DNA from: Gammaproteobacteria bacterium
GTDB lineage: Bacteria; Pseudomonadota; Gammaproteobacteria; JAKDMP01
DNA: 64,000 bases
Assembly (NCBI GenBank): GCA_027018875.1
Contig: JALUYA010000047.1
Span: forward strand, 62,001 to 126,000
Direction: 5' to 3'
Positions 9,305 through 19,100 of this stretch are shown here, piece by piece. How positions within the stretch are numbered: the first letter of the stretch is position 1; the number at the start of each line of letters is the position of its first letter. The notes below the pieces were generated by a model. It was not told the origin of the DNA. It ran no database searches and was given only the letters and a program-made list of their open reading frames with translations. Both the position numbers and the translations under genes were made by a program.

Positions 9305-10647
9305 GCCAGCCCCGCAGTATCTCCCCCCCCGCCCGGGTTTTGATCGTCGACGATGAACCCGACATCTGCGACCTGATCGCGCTCACGCTGGAGCAGATGG
9401 GCTGCCTGGCCACCATCGCCGCCAGCCTGGCCGAGGCCCGCCACCAGTTGAGCGCCAACCCGATCGATGCGGTACTGACCGACCTGCGCCTGCCCGACGG
9501 CGAGGGGCTCGAACTGGTCGAGTGGATGCAGACCCAGGCCGCCACGGTGCCGATCGCGGTCATCACCGCCTATGGCAACGTGGAAAGCGCCGTCGCCGCG
9601 CTCAAGGCCGGCGCCTTCGACTTCGTCGCCAAGCCCGTCGATCTCGGCGTACTGCGCCGCCTCATCACCCGTGCCCTCGAATTACGCCACACCCCCCAGG
9701 CCCGGCCCCCGACCTCGCTGCTCGGCGAATCGCCGGCGCTCTACAAGCTGCGGGGGCTGATCGCGCGGGTAGCCCGCAGCCAGGCCCCGGTACTGATCCG
9801 CGGTGAATCGGGTACCGGCAAGGAACTGGTCGCCCGGCTCATCCACGACAGCGGCCCCCGCGCCCCGGGGCCCTTCATCCCCGTCAACTGCGGCGCCATT
9901 CCCGCCGAACTGGTCGAAAGCGAACTGTTCGGCCACAGAAAGGGCGCCTTCACCGGGGCGATCGCGAACCGCCGGGGCCTGGTCGAGGCCGCCGAGGGCG
10001 GCACCCTGTTTCTCGACGAGGTGAGCGAACTGCCCCCGGCAATGCAAGTCAAGCTGCTGCGCCTGATTCAGGAACGCGCCGTCCGTCCCGTCGGCGAGAG
10101 CCGAGAAAAACCGGTGGACGTGCGCTTTCTTTCCGCCACCCACCGGGACCTGGAACGCTGGATCGGCGCGGGCAAGTTCCGCGAGGATCTCTATTACCGC
10201 CTCGACGTCATCACCCTGCATGTGCCCCCGCTGCGCGAACGCCGGGAAGATATCCCGCTGCTGACCGAACACTTTCTGGAACGGTTTGCGGCCCGGGTCG
10301 GCCGGCCCGCCCCGCGCCTGAGCAGCGCCGCCCGCTATCGGCTCGATGCCCACCCCTGGCCCGGCAACGTCCGCGAACTGGAAAACGTGATCGAGCGCGC
10401 CTTCACGCTGGCCACCGGCCCGCGGATCGAGGTCGAGGATCTGCAACTTCGCGACCATCCGACGACCGCGGGCGAAACTTTTCTCGGCACCTGCACCCTG
10501 CCCAACCTGCTGGAGCAGCTCGAGCGCGAAGCCATCGTCAAGGCCCTGCGCGCGACCGGCGGCAACCGCACCGAGGCGGCGCGACGGCTCGGCGTCAGCT
10601 TCCGCCAACTCCGCTACCGCATCGACAAGCTCGGCATCAACCTGTAA
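9301..10647 (+). CDS. pilR: Sigma-54-dependent response regulator PilR
   Basis: PilR is an NtrC-family activator of the pilin gene. The 448-aa protein has a receiver domain (VLIVDDEPD; phospho-acceptor Asp61 in TDLRLPDG; Lys in AKPVD), then a sigma-54 AAA+ domain with Walker A GESGTGKE at 169-176, the sigma-54-contacting loop GAFTGA at 216-221, and [12 protein letters not shown]. It ends in a Fis-type helix-turn-helix, [20 protein letters not shown]. It is coupled to pilS, and its probable target pilA, with a sigma-54 promoter, is the next gene. Confidence 0.93.
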   Translation: MSQPRSISPPARVLIVDDEPDICDLIALTLEQMGCLATIAASLAEARHQLSANPIDAVLTDLRLPDGEGLELVEWMQTQAATVPIAVITAYGNVESAVAALKAGAFDFVAKPVDLGVLRRLITRALELRHTPQARPPTSLLGESPALYKLRGLIARVARSQAPVLIRGESGTGKELVARLIHDSGPRAPGPFIPVNCGAIPAELVESELFGHRKGAFTGAIANRRGLVEAAEGGTLFLDEVSELPPAMQVKLLRLIQERAVRPVGESREKPVDVRFLSATHRDLERWIGAGKFREDLYYRLDVITLHVPPLRERREDIPLLTEHFLERFAARVGRPAPRLSSAARYRLDAHPWPGNVRELENVIERAFTLATGPRIEVEDLQLRDHPTTAGETFLGTCTLPNLLEQLEREAIVKALRATGGNRTEAARRLGVSFRQLRYRIDKLGINL

Positions 10648-10689
10648 TCCCCGCCGATCCCCGCGTCCGGGCACCGCGCCCGAGTGCCG

Positions 10690-10720
10690 ATTTTTGTCAC
10701 CCGGTGACGCAAAATGTCGC
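10690..10720. promoter_or_regulatory. Candidate PilR enhancer site upstream of pilA
   Basis: The 351 bp between pilR and pilA contain no gene. GTCACCCGGTGAC (10696-10708) is a palindrome with a single central base, flanked by T-rich and A-rich runs; a third TGTC follows at 10715-10718. PilR of Pseudomonas binds repeated TGTC-containing sites upstream of its sigma-54 promoter, so this is a plausible enhancer, about 220 bp ahead of the -24 element. It could instead be a weak pilR terminator; it lacks a proper U-tract. Confidence 0.35.
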
Positions 10721-10923
10721 CCGCGCCCCCCCTGCCACCGCCCGGTCTCCGCGTGGCCGCCGCTTGCGGGAAAACCGGTCCGCAACGCGGGATAAACCCC
10801 CATGGATTTCTCCCATAAAAATGGTTTTTTATTTAACAAGAAACACTTACTGGAGTAAAACCAGAAACCGTATGAATTGAGAACGCGCGTTTTGAACGAT
10901 CCTGACTCGCATCTTTCGGGACT

Positions 10924-10941
10924 TCGGCACGCATCTTGCTG
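10924..10941 (+). promoter_or_regulatory. Sigma-54 (-24/-12) promoter of pilA
   Basis: The string TCGGCACG-CATC-TTGCT matches the sigma-54 consensus TTGGCACG-N4-TTGCW at all but one position. The invariant GG (10926-10927) and GC (10938-10939) are separated by the required ten bases. Transcription would begin near 10951, leaving a 5' leader of about 48 bases before the pilA ATG. The upstream neighbour pilR encodes a sigma-54 activator, which supports the call. Confidence 0.85.
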
Positions 10942-10998
10942 TAGTTTTGGCGTAGGCCATGGTGGCCTGCCCCGCAAGCTTTTTGGAGGACCGATAAC

Positions 10999-11448
10999 AT
11001 GCGTAAACAGCAACAGGGCTTCACCCTGATCGAACTGATGATCGTGGTCGCGATCATCGCCATCCTGGCGGCGATTGCGATCCCCCTGTACCTCAACTAC
11101 ACCAACCGCGCCAAGCTGTCGGCGACCATCGTCAAAATGGGGCCGGCCAAGACCGCGGTGGCCGAGTACTACTCCACCAACGGCAGATTTCCCGGGAGCA
11201 ACGCTTCGGCTGGACTCAGCTCGCCGACCTCCTACGCCGGCCCGGCCACGGCCTCGGTCACCGTCGGCGCCGGTGGCCGGATCACCGCTCTAACGTCGGG
11301 TGCAAGTGGCAACCTACCCCCTCCCGCACAGGGAAAAACCATCATTCTCAGTCCGGTTGTCGCTGGAGGCGGCGCCTCGATTACCTGGATCTGCAAAAAA
11401 GGCACTACCCCGCCACAATACCTGCCGGCCAACTGTCGTAACCCCTAA
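10999..11448 (+). CDS. pilA: Major type IV pilin PilA
   Basis: This is the structural subunit of type IV pili. The 149-aa prepilin has a short basic leader (MRKQQQG) cut before Phe8 by PilD, then the canonical hydrophobic helix [20 protein letters not shown] with Glu5 of the mature protein. The C-terminal Cys pair (WICKKG...PANC) would form the usual disulfide D-loop. GGAGG lies nine bases ahead of the ATG. It is driven by the sigma-54 promoter just upstream and followed by a strong terminator, so it is probably monocistronic. Confidence 0.96.
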   Translation: MRKQQQGFTLIELMIVVAIIAILAAIAIPLYLNYTNRAKLSATIVKMGPAKTAVAEYYSTNGRFPGSNASAGLSSPTSYAGPATASVTVGAGGRITALTSGASGNLPPPAQGKTIILSPVVAGGGASITWICKKGTTPPQYLPANCRNP

Positions 11449-11492
11449 AAACCGTCCTCCTCTCGTCGCACGCTGGTGCGGCGGACACCCCT

Positions 11493-11519
11493 ACGGCCCG
11501 CCTCGGCGGGCCGTTTTTT
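11493..11519 (+). terminator. Rho-independent terminator of pilA
   Basis: ACGGCCCGCC and GGCGGGCCGT form a ten-base perfect inverted repeat separated by two bases (the tip would open into a small loop), followed directly by six T. It lies 45 bases after the pilA stop. Confidence 0.92.
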
Positions 11520-11633
11520 AACCCGCCCCCGCGCCCCGAAAACGCCTCCGAATGCCAATGATTGCCAATCACGGCAAGCCGGGGTACACTGGTTCCAGGG
11601 CCTGGCAACCGAAACTCGAGGGAGGGCACGGTC

Positions 11634-13781
11634 ATGCAGCCAAAGGCAGCGCGTAACGGGCATCCGGCGTACCGGCCGTTGTATCTCGTCCAGCAAATAC
11701 TGGTCCTGGTCTTTCTCGGCGTGGCCGCGTGGTACCTGATCTGGCGCAGCGGCACCTTCAACCCGTTGGCCCGTTACTTCTCCTGGGCGGTGTACGCGGC
11801 CGAGACCTACGGCCTGTTGAGCGTGTTGCTACATCTGTTCATGGTGTGGCGCCTGAGCGTACGCAAACCACCCGCCGCGCCCGCGGACAAAAGCGTGGAT
11901 GTGTTCATCCCTACCTATAACGAACCCGTCGAGCTGGTACGGCGCACCCTGATCGGAGCGCTCGCCATCGACTACCCGCACCAGACCTGGCTGCTGGACG
12001 ACGGCGACCGCCCGCAGATGCGGCAACTGGCCACGGAACTCGGCTGCCGTTATCTCGCCCGCGCCGCCAATACCGACGCCAAGGCCGGCAACCTCAACAA
12101 CGCCCTCAACCACAGCGATGCCGAGTTCATCGCCGTATTCGATGCCGACCACATCCCGAACGCCCACTTTCTCTCCCGCACGCTGGGTTACTTCACCGAC
12201 GACAAGGTCGCCTTCGTGCAGTGCCCACAGGAGTTCTATAACCTCGATTCCTACCAGAACCGCGGCCGCGGACGGCTGCGCTGGGGCGAGCAGTCGCTGT
12301 TTTTCCGGGTGGTCCAGCGCGGCAAGGACTACTGGAACGCCACCATGTTCGCCGGCACCACGGCGGTGCTACGCCGCCGGGCGCTCGACTCGGTCGATGG
12401 CTTCGCCACCGGCACCGTGGCCGAGGATCTGCACACCACGCTGCGGCTGCAGAAAAAAGGCTGGCGCTCGGTCTATCACGCCGAGGCCCTGGCCTTCGGG
12501 ATCGCCTCGCCCACGCTACGCGCCTTTTTGCGCCAGCGCCTGCGTTGGGGTCAGGGGGCGATGCAGATCTGGCGCCAGGAAGGGCTGCTGTTCGCGCGCG
12601 GCTACACCATGGCCCAGCGCCTCTGCAATGCCGCCTCGGTGCTCACCTACTTCGACGCCTGGCAACGATTGCTCCTCTACGTGGTGCCGGGGGTGGTACT
12701 GTTCACCGGCATCATGCCCATCAACACCTTCAATATCGACTTCCTGATGCACTTCCTGCCCTACTACTTTCTCAGCTTCTGGCTGTTCGAGGAGCTGGCC
12801 CGGGGCTACGGCAGCACCCCCAACATCGAGCAGTACAACCTGCTACGCGCCTTCGTGTTCGCCTACGCCACGCTCTCGCTGGCACGCGGCAAGATCAGTT
12901 TCAAGGTAAGCAGCAAGGGGCAGAACACCCGCGGCAGCGAGGCCGCCCTGCTGCTGCCGCAAATGCTGCTGCTGGCGTTTCTCGCCACCTCGATCGGCAT
13001 CGGTGCCTGGCTCTATCCCGCGCAGCATCAACTGCCGTGGGAGGCACTGGTAGCCAACATCCTGTGGGCGGGCCTGGTCGTGCTCCTGGGGCTTGCGGTG
13101 GTGGGCTTTACCCTGGGCCGGCGGGGCCAGCGGGCCGAATACCGCTTCCCGGTACCGCTCGCGGTGCGGGTCGAACACGGCGGGGAAGAAACCCTCGGCG
13201 TCGCCGACGATATCTCCGTCGGCGGGATGCGCCTGTACGCCGAATGCACCCCGCCCCCGACTGCGGGCACAACCCTGAAGGGCCGGCTCCTGCTGCCGGG
13301 AGGCGAGCTACCGTTCGCGGCCCGGGTGGTGGAAACACCGGGGGATGAACGGCGTCATTACGGCCTGAATTTTCTCTGGACCGAGGCGGAGACTCCGGTC
13401 GAGCTGCTGCGGTTTCTCTACGGTTCGGAGCTACAGTGGCGGGTACGTGGACTCACCGCCCGCCTGCGCACGCCGCTCGAAGTGATGCTGGACCTGCTCC
13501 AGGGTCACCCGCGGCAGCGCTTGCCCAATCTCCGTTTCTGGGCGCCCCTGCTGGGTACCGGCGGAAAAGACCGTAAACCGCGCCCGCTGGGGCTGATCAG
13601 CGGGGAACAGGAGGGCGAACGCCCGCTGATACTCAGTCTCAACGCCCTGCCCACCGACAAGACTCTCGCCCTGCTGCGGCTGGGCAAGTATCACCGGGAC
13701 CTGATCCAGGGCAAACTCAAGCCGCTCGCAAGGCACAATTCCGCGGCGGTCGAACCCTATCTGTACGAGGTAATATCATGA
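11634..13781 (+). CDS. bcsA: Cellulose-synthase-like catalytic protein with C-terminal PilZ domain (BcsA-like)
   Basis: This inner-membrane GT2 processive synthase uses UDP-glucose (expected) and is switched by cyclic-di-GMP. In the 715-aa product, catalytic motifs are DDG (122-124), DAD (170-172), AED (263-265) and QRLRWGQG (301-308), with hydrophobic segments on both sides. The PilZ domain follows, with RAEYR (500-504) and DISVGG (526-531), both halves of the c-di-GMP site. ATG 11634 is chosen because GGAGGG precedes it; the frame opens 24 codons earlier. Its stop overlaps the next gene. No bcsB or bcsC lies in the window, so the polymer and export route need proof. Confidence 0.88.
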   Translation: MQPKAARNGHPAYRPLYLVQQILVLVFLGVAAWYLIWRSGTFNPLARYFSWAVYAAETYGLLSVLLHLFMVWRLSVRKPPAAPADKSVDVFIPTYNEPVELVRRTLIGALAIDYPHQTWLLDDGDRPQMRQLATELGCRYLARAANTDAKAGNLNNALNHSDAEFIAVFDADHIPNAHFLSRTLGYFTDDKVAFVQCPQEFYNLDSYQNRGRGRLRWGEQSLFFRVVQRGKDYWNATMFAGTTAVLRRRALDSVDGFATGTVAEDLHTTLRLQKKGWRSVYHAEALAFGIASPTLRAFLRQRLRWGQGAMQIWRQEGLLFARGYTMAQRLCNAASVLTYFDAWQRLLLYVVPGVVLFTGIMPINTFNIDFLMHFLPYYFLSFWLFEELARGYGSTPNIEQYNLLRAFVFAYATLSLARGKISFKVSSKGQNTRGSEAALLLPQMLLLAFLATSIGIGAWLYPAQHQLPWEALVANILWAGLVVLLGLAVVGFTLGRRGQRAEYRFPVPLAVRVEHGGEETLGVADDISVGGMRLYAECTPPPTAGTTLKGRLLLPGGELPFAARVVETPGDERRHYGLNFLWTEAETPVELLRFLYGSELQWRVRGLTARLRTPLEVMLDLLQGHPRQRLPNLRFWAPLLGTGGKDRKPRPLGLISGEQEGERPLILSLNALPTDKTLALLRLGKYHRDLIQGKLKPLARHNSAAVEPYLYEVIS

Positions 13782-14497
13782 TGGCTTGCGGATCGCGCGG
13801 CTGGACACACATGGCGCTGTTGGGCGCGGTGCTGGCGCTCGCCCTGCCGGCGGCCGCCACGGGCGCCGCCCCGCGGAACCTGTTCCTGGTCGGCGGACAA
13901 TTCTCGGCGAACGGCGACTCGGCCTATTTGGGCAGTCTCATCCCCCTGGCCGGATCGCGCCTCGGCCAGGGCTGGTTCGTGCGTCCCTGGCTGCAGTACA
14001 CCACCTACCGCTATGTCGGCGGACCGGGCCTGGTCAAGGCTCACGTTCCGGGAGCGGCTTTCGGCTTCGGCTATGGCTGGTCGGGCGCGGGCTGGAGCCG
14101 GGCGCTCTCGATCGCACCGGGCTGGCAGAATACGCATCTCAGTCCGAATGACCCCGGCGCCCGCAATCGCGGCGGCCGGGCCTTTGTGCTCGTCCAGGCC
14201 GAGTTCAGCCGAGCCTTTACCCCCCGGCTCGCAGGCGAGCTGATCGCCAACTACAGCATCGGCCCCCGTCAATACTGGAGCCGGGCGCGCCTGGGCTACG
14301 CCTTTACCCCCCGATTCTCCTTCGGCCCGGCGGCAGGCTACCAGGGAGGGCCGGATTATCACATCTGGCGGGCGGGATTATTTTCCGGCTGGCGCCTTAC
14401 CCGGCACCTGCGCCTGGATACCGGCGCGGGGTATCTCAAGAGTTCGGGGGTGAGCGGCGTCGGCTACGTCAGCCTGTCCCTCAGCATGGGCTATTGA
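13778..14497 (+). CDS. BcsS-like cellulose-locus protein, probable outer-membrane beta-barrel
   Basis: The 239-aa protein has an N-terminal signal peptide (HMALLGAVLALALPAAATGA) and then alternating aromatic/polar strands (WFVRPWLQYTTYRYVG, FGFGYGWSGAGWSRALSIAPG, LGYAFTPRFSFGPAAGYQGG). It ends in YVSLSLSMGY, a terminal aromatic typical of outer-membrane barrels. The pattern resembles the BcsS family found next to bcsA in other Proteobacteria; that assignment rests on overall look and context, not alignment. It overlaps the bcsA stop by four bases, so the two are co-translated. The role of BcsS is not well established. Confidence 0.6.
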   Translation: MMACGSRGWTHMALLGAVLALALPAAATGAAPRNLFLVGGQFSANGDSAYLGSLIPLAGSRLGQGWFVRPWLQYTTYRYVGGPGLVKAHVPGAAFGFGYGWSGAGWSRALSIAPGWQNTHLSPNDPGARNRGGRAFVLVQAEFSRAFTPRLAGELIANYSIGPRQYWSRARLGYAFTPRFSFGPAAGYQGGPDYHIWRAGLFSGWRLTRHLRLDTGAGYLKSSGVSGVGYVSLSLSMGY

Positions 14498-14563
14498 CCC
14501 CGGTCCCGTTGGGTTAAAGCCGGCGCAGCGGCCGCGACAAGGAATCCGAATGGTGCCGCCCGA

Positions 14564-16003
14564 TCAGGGTTGCGGGGAATCAAGGATCGCTCCCCACTCA
14601 TCCAGCGCATCCAGTATCCGTTGGGCCTGGGCATCGCCCGCATGCTTATCCCGGAGCCGCGCGATCCGCGCGTAATAATCCCGCAGGGTGATCCCGTCAA
14701 CCCCCTCTGCATCCCGTAGCCGCCGGTGGCAAAATCGTTCCCAGCGCCGGGCTTCCTCCGGGGACAGGGTCTCCGGCCAGTTTCGGGCCCGGTAACGGAA
14801 TAGCAGTTCCGACAACCGGGTATCGTGAAAATCGAACCGGGTTGTTGCCAGTTCCCGCGGCGAAGCATCACGCACCCGGATTAACAACGCCCGGTCTGCA
14901 TCGCCCAGAAAACCATCATATAGCGCCAGGTCGACGTCCGCGGCGGGGCGGAATTCCCGTCGGCCATAGGCTTGGGCAACTCGCTGGATGAAGCCCTGGT
15001 TCGCACTTAATCGGTGCCAATTCCGGCTACAGGCATCCAGGTCGATCGCGATCCGCTCGACAACCGCTCGATCGAGCGTCTTGGGGGGTGCCAGGGCCGG
15101 GCAGCGGTTGATTTTCACGGACTTGACCGGCAGCCGCTCCACCCCCTCCGGTAAATCCTCAACCCGGGTGAACAAGCGTTCACGCAGACTCGCCTCGTCC
15201 AGATCCAGGAACGGTGCCGGATCCCGGCGCAGATCGTAGACCAACACCCCGTTGGAGTTCCCCGGCTCGCCGACCAGCGGCATGACCAGGGTAGTGCAAC
15301 CGGTCTGGGCCGGGTACCGCCGCGAGGTGTGTACCACGGGCCGATGCCCTACCAGGTCCAGCTGCTCGGCCGCCCGGCGCTTGTCGCGCAGCCGGAATAG
15401 CCAATCATAGAGACGGGGTTGGCGGCTACGAACCCGGCGTGCCAGGCCAAGGGTGGCCTGCACGTCGGACAACGCATCGTGGGCGCGGTCGTGGCCGATC
15501 CCGTTGGCCGCGGCCAGGTCCTCGAGCCGAAAGCTGGGCCGGCCATCGCCGTAGCGGGGCCACTCGATTCCCTCCGGGCGCAGGGCATAGGCCATGCGCG
15601 CCAGGTCGATGATATCCCAGCGCGAATTTCCTTCTCGCCATTCCCGGGCATAGGGATCGTAGAAATTCCGGTACAACGCGTGGCGGGTCACCTCGTCGTC
15701 GAACCGCAGGCTGTTGTAACCCACGCCGCAGGTGCCCGGGTGACTCAGCTCGGCGTGAATGCGGGCGATGAACTCGGGCTCCGGCAGGCCCCGCGCAGCC
15801 GCCAGCTGGGGGGTGATACCGGTGAGCAGGCAGGCCTCCGGGGAGGGCAAACCATCCCGCGCCGGCCGGCAGTAGATGACCAGCGGCTCGCCGATTTCGT
15901 TGAGCGCGGCATCGGTACGCAGCCCGGCAAACTGCGCCGGGCGATCCCGCCTGGGATCGACGCCGAAGGTCTCATAGTCATGCCAGTACAGCGTCACCGT
16001 CAC
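14564..16003 (-). CDS. sbcB: Exodeoxyribonuclease I (ExoI, SbcB)
   Basis: ExoI is a 3'-5' single-strand DNA exonuclease of the DEDD family used in recombination and mismatch repair. The N-terminal exonuclease motif HDYETFGVDP is followed by RPAQFAGLRTDAALNEIGEP, LTGITPQ and GYNSLRFDDE, and HDALSDVQATLGLA carries the last catalytic residues. The C-terminal half matches the ExoI SH3-like and helical region. The start is uncertain: the frame is open to 16138, overlapping addA, but GTG 16003 gives 479 aa, near the E. coli length, and puts the first motif at the expected place. It lies downstream of addA on the same strand. Confidence 0.88.
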   Translation of the reverse strand: MTVTLYWHDYETFGVDPRRDRPAQFAGLRTDAALNEIGEPLVIYCRPARDGLPSPEACLLTGITPQLAAARGLPEPEFIARIHAELSHPGTCGVGYNSLRFDDEVTRHALYRNFYDPYAREWREGNSRWDIIDLARMAYALRPEGIEWPRYGDGRPSFRLEDLAAANGIGHDRAHDALSDVQATLGLARRVRSRQPRLYDWLFRLRDKRRAAEQLDLVGHRPVVHTSRRYPAQTGCTTLVMPLVGEPGNSNGVLVYDLRRDPAPFLDLDEASLRERLFTRVEDLPEGVERLPVKSVKINRCPALAPPKTLDRAVVERIAIDLDACSRNWHRLSANQGFIQRVAQAYGRREFRPAADVDLALYDGFLGDADRALLIRVRDASPRELATTRFDFHDTRLSELLFRYRARNWPETLSPEEARRWERFCHRRLRDAEGVDGITLRDYYARIARLRDKHAGDAQAQRILDALDEWGAILDSPQP

Positions 16004-16116
16004 GGGCTTCGATACCCGCTTGCCGCGTATCGCCCCACCCCGGTGTTCCAGCCGCCCATCACCCGTCGAACCTCCCGGTACCCGCACTTGATTCTGCCAC
16101 AGCAACGACCTCCCGG

Positions 16117-19100
16117 CTACAACGGCCACTCCCGCCACCCCCCCAGAAGCGGGAAATACAGGCCCAGGCGAATCGGTTTTGTTTCTATTTTGCGCATCAA
16201 GGCAGCGTAGCGTTCCAACTGCTGCCGGTAGCGCTCTTGCTCTCGGTCCAAAAATTCTTCGACGCCGCCCCCGGCGTGAATGCCGGTCTTGTAATCGATG
16301 ATCCAGCGGGTGCCGCGTTCATCCACGAATGTCCGATCGATGACCAGGTGGACGATCCCGCCGGCGTGGGCGGCGCTCAGCGCCAGCTCGCAGTGTGCCT
16401 GCTCATGCCGTCCGCTGAGAATCCACTTTCCCCGCGCATCCTGCAGCATCACCCGCAGGGCCGCGCCCACCTTCCCGGCCGCAACCGCAAGATGATCCCC
16501 GGACACTCCCAGGTCGATCAACATCTTGCGGCCAATTCGCTCGAAGCGCCGCAATTCACCGGCCGTAACGGACTCGGCACCCATTGCCCCAATCCGTTGC
16601 AGCAACCGGTGCACCACGGTACCGACGTGTCGCGCGGTCTCTCCGGCCCAATGAAACTCCGGTAACCCGCCGCTGCTCTGCGCGACCGTAGCGGCAACCG
16701 GAACGGATTCCGGCGGGGCCGGCAAGGACCAGTCCGGCGCCAGCCGGGTGCGCCCAAAGGCATGGATCGCCGGTTCAAGTGAATCTTTCGGTTCCGCCGT
16801 GGCACCGCCGGAGGCGGCCAGCAGCGCTCGAAAGTCATTGGCAACCGCCGGCCACAGGCGCGCCAAAAGAGAATCCCGGGGCGGATCCTTGAGTCCGGGT
16901 CCCGATCCGCCATCGGGTTCCCGAACCTCAACATGCCCCAGAAGATGCAGTCGTTGCTTGGCCCGGGTCGCGGCAACATACAGCAAACGTCCATCCTCAA
17001 AGTGCCCCTTCGCGGTGTCCAGCCGCTGCAGGTAGGCCGCCATCGGGTTCTTATCCTCGCCATGGGCGCTGATCGGGGCAAGCAGGAGATCGCTGCCACC
17101 CGACTCCCGGCCCCGCTCCAGCCAATGCAACAGTTTCGCCTCATCACGGCCCGGGCCGCGGCCCAGCCCGGGCACGATCACCGTATCGAATTCCAATCCC
17201 TTGGCCTTATGAATCGTCATCAGTTGCAGGGAATCGTCCGCTGCCACATCCGCCAAGGCAAAGAGCTGTTCGACCTGGCGGTTAAGCTCGGCGATATCCG
17301 GCATATCTCCTTCGCCGCCGAGCCTTTCCAGCAACTGAAAATAGACCTCTCCATCCTCCAGGTCCGTCTCCTCGGTCACGCAAGCCGGACCGCCCAAGGC
17401 GATCCACGCCCCTTCGATGGTACTGCGCAGGGGCCGCCGCGCCTGCTCCGAGAGCAGCGCATCCAGCACCGGCAGCACCCGGGCGATACGCTCTTGACCC
17501 TCCGGGCTCAACCGCTTCAGGCGCCGTTGCTGGTGCAATAAATCGATAATCGTATGCTCGGAATCGTCTCCCGCCAAGGTATGCAGATCCTTCAGCGTCA
17601 GCCCGCAATACGGCGCCCTGAGCACCGCCAGCCAAGCGATGCGATCACCAAGATGGCTCAATGCCCGGGTCAGCGCCAGCAGATCCTGCACCACCGTCCG
17701 GTGTGCCAGGCGCTCGATCTCCACCGCCCGGAAGCGCAAGCCGGCCTCGTGGAGCCGCTCCACGATCCGCGCCAGGTGGGCCCGGCTCCGGACCAGGATG
17801 GCGGTCGTGCCCTGTGGGTGCGCCGCCTTCGCCTGCCGCACCAGCGCCACGACCCGGCATGCTTCCGCGGCATCATCCCGTGCCAACGAGGGATAGACGC
17901 TGACGGCCGCCCCCGCCAATGGCGGGTGAAAGGCGGTCGTCGGCGCATAGGACACGGCGCCGCCGGCAACATCGTCCGCACCCGGCAATATGGCCGGAAA
18001 GTGTTGATTGATCCAATCGACGATCCCCTGCTGCGAGCGAAAATTGACCGCGAGACGGAGAAATTCGAGCGGTACCTGACCGATCCCATGTTTTCTGGCG
18101 GCCAAAAACAAGCCGACTTCCGCTTCCCGGAAGCGGTAGATGGACTGCATGGGATCACCCACCACGAACAGGGTATGGCCATCTCCCGGCTGCCAGCCGG
18201 CCGTTAGGCGCTGGAGTAATTCGTACTGGTTGAACGAGGTATCCTGAAACTCGTCCACCAACAAGTGGCGAATACGATAGTCCAGCGCCAAAGCGAGATC
18301 CGTCGGCGCTTCGGGCTCGCCCAATGCCCGGATAGCCGCCTGGGCCAAGGCGGGAAAATCCACCCGGCCTCGTTCCCGGAATACCAGCTCGAGCTGTGCC
18401 GCCGCCACCCGCAACAGCTCGACCAGGGCCTGCAAGGTTTCCCACTCCCCGGCACTATATCGATGCGGCGGCAACTCCCGCAGCCCAGCCAACTGTTTCC
18501 TGAATTCCTCCTCGTCCGACCACGCCTCCAGCAACGTCGTAATGCGCTGCTTCATCTCGGCAAAGCGGGCCCTGGCATCATTCTTCGCACGACTCGGCGC
18601 CGGAAATCCCTGATCCTTGGTCAAGCGCTGCCGCCAAGCCCCATCCCGGGTCAACAACATTTCCGCCAGCCCTTCCCAGCGGCTACGCTCCGTCACCTGC
18701 CGCCCCGGCAAACCTTGAAGCCCGGCACAAGCGAGGATCGGGGAATCCGTGCCCCGCAGGTTATCCGCGGCGAAGCGGGCCAGCTCGATCAGCTCCGGCT
18801 CCCAAGACCCGGGAACCCGCGCCGCCAGACCGCGCAACGAATCGGTAACCAGGCGGGCCCAGGCCGCTTCCAGGTTTTCCCGTTTCAGGATCGGGTGGCC
18901 CGGATCGGCGACGTGACGCAACCATTGATCCCGGCGGGCGAGCATGGTCGCGATCAGGTCCCGCAATTTATCCAACCGATTATCCAGGTGCTGAACCAAG
19001 TGGGCGATGGCATCCGAGTATTCGGCGCCGGATTCCAATTCGGCAATGGTGTTGCCGGCCGCCTCGAAATAGAGCGATGCGGCGTCCTCGGCAACGGCCG

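Noticed and set aside
9682-11013. 443-codon open frame on the - strand across pilR and the pilA promoter
   Set aside because: It runs over the sigma-54 regulator and its translation has no recognisable domain; shadow of pilR.
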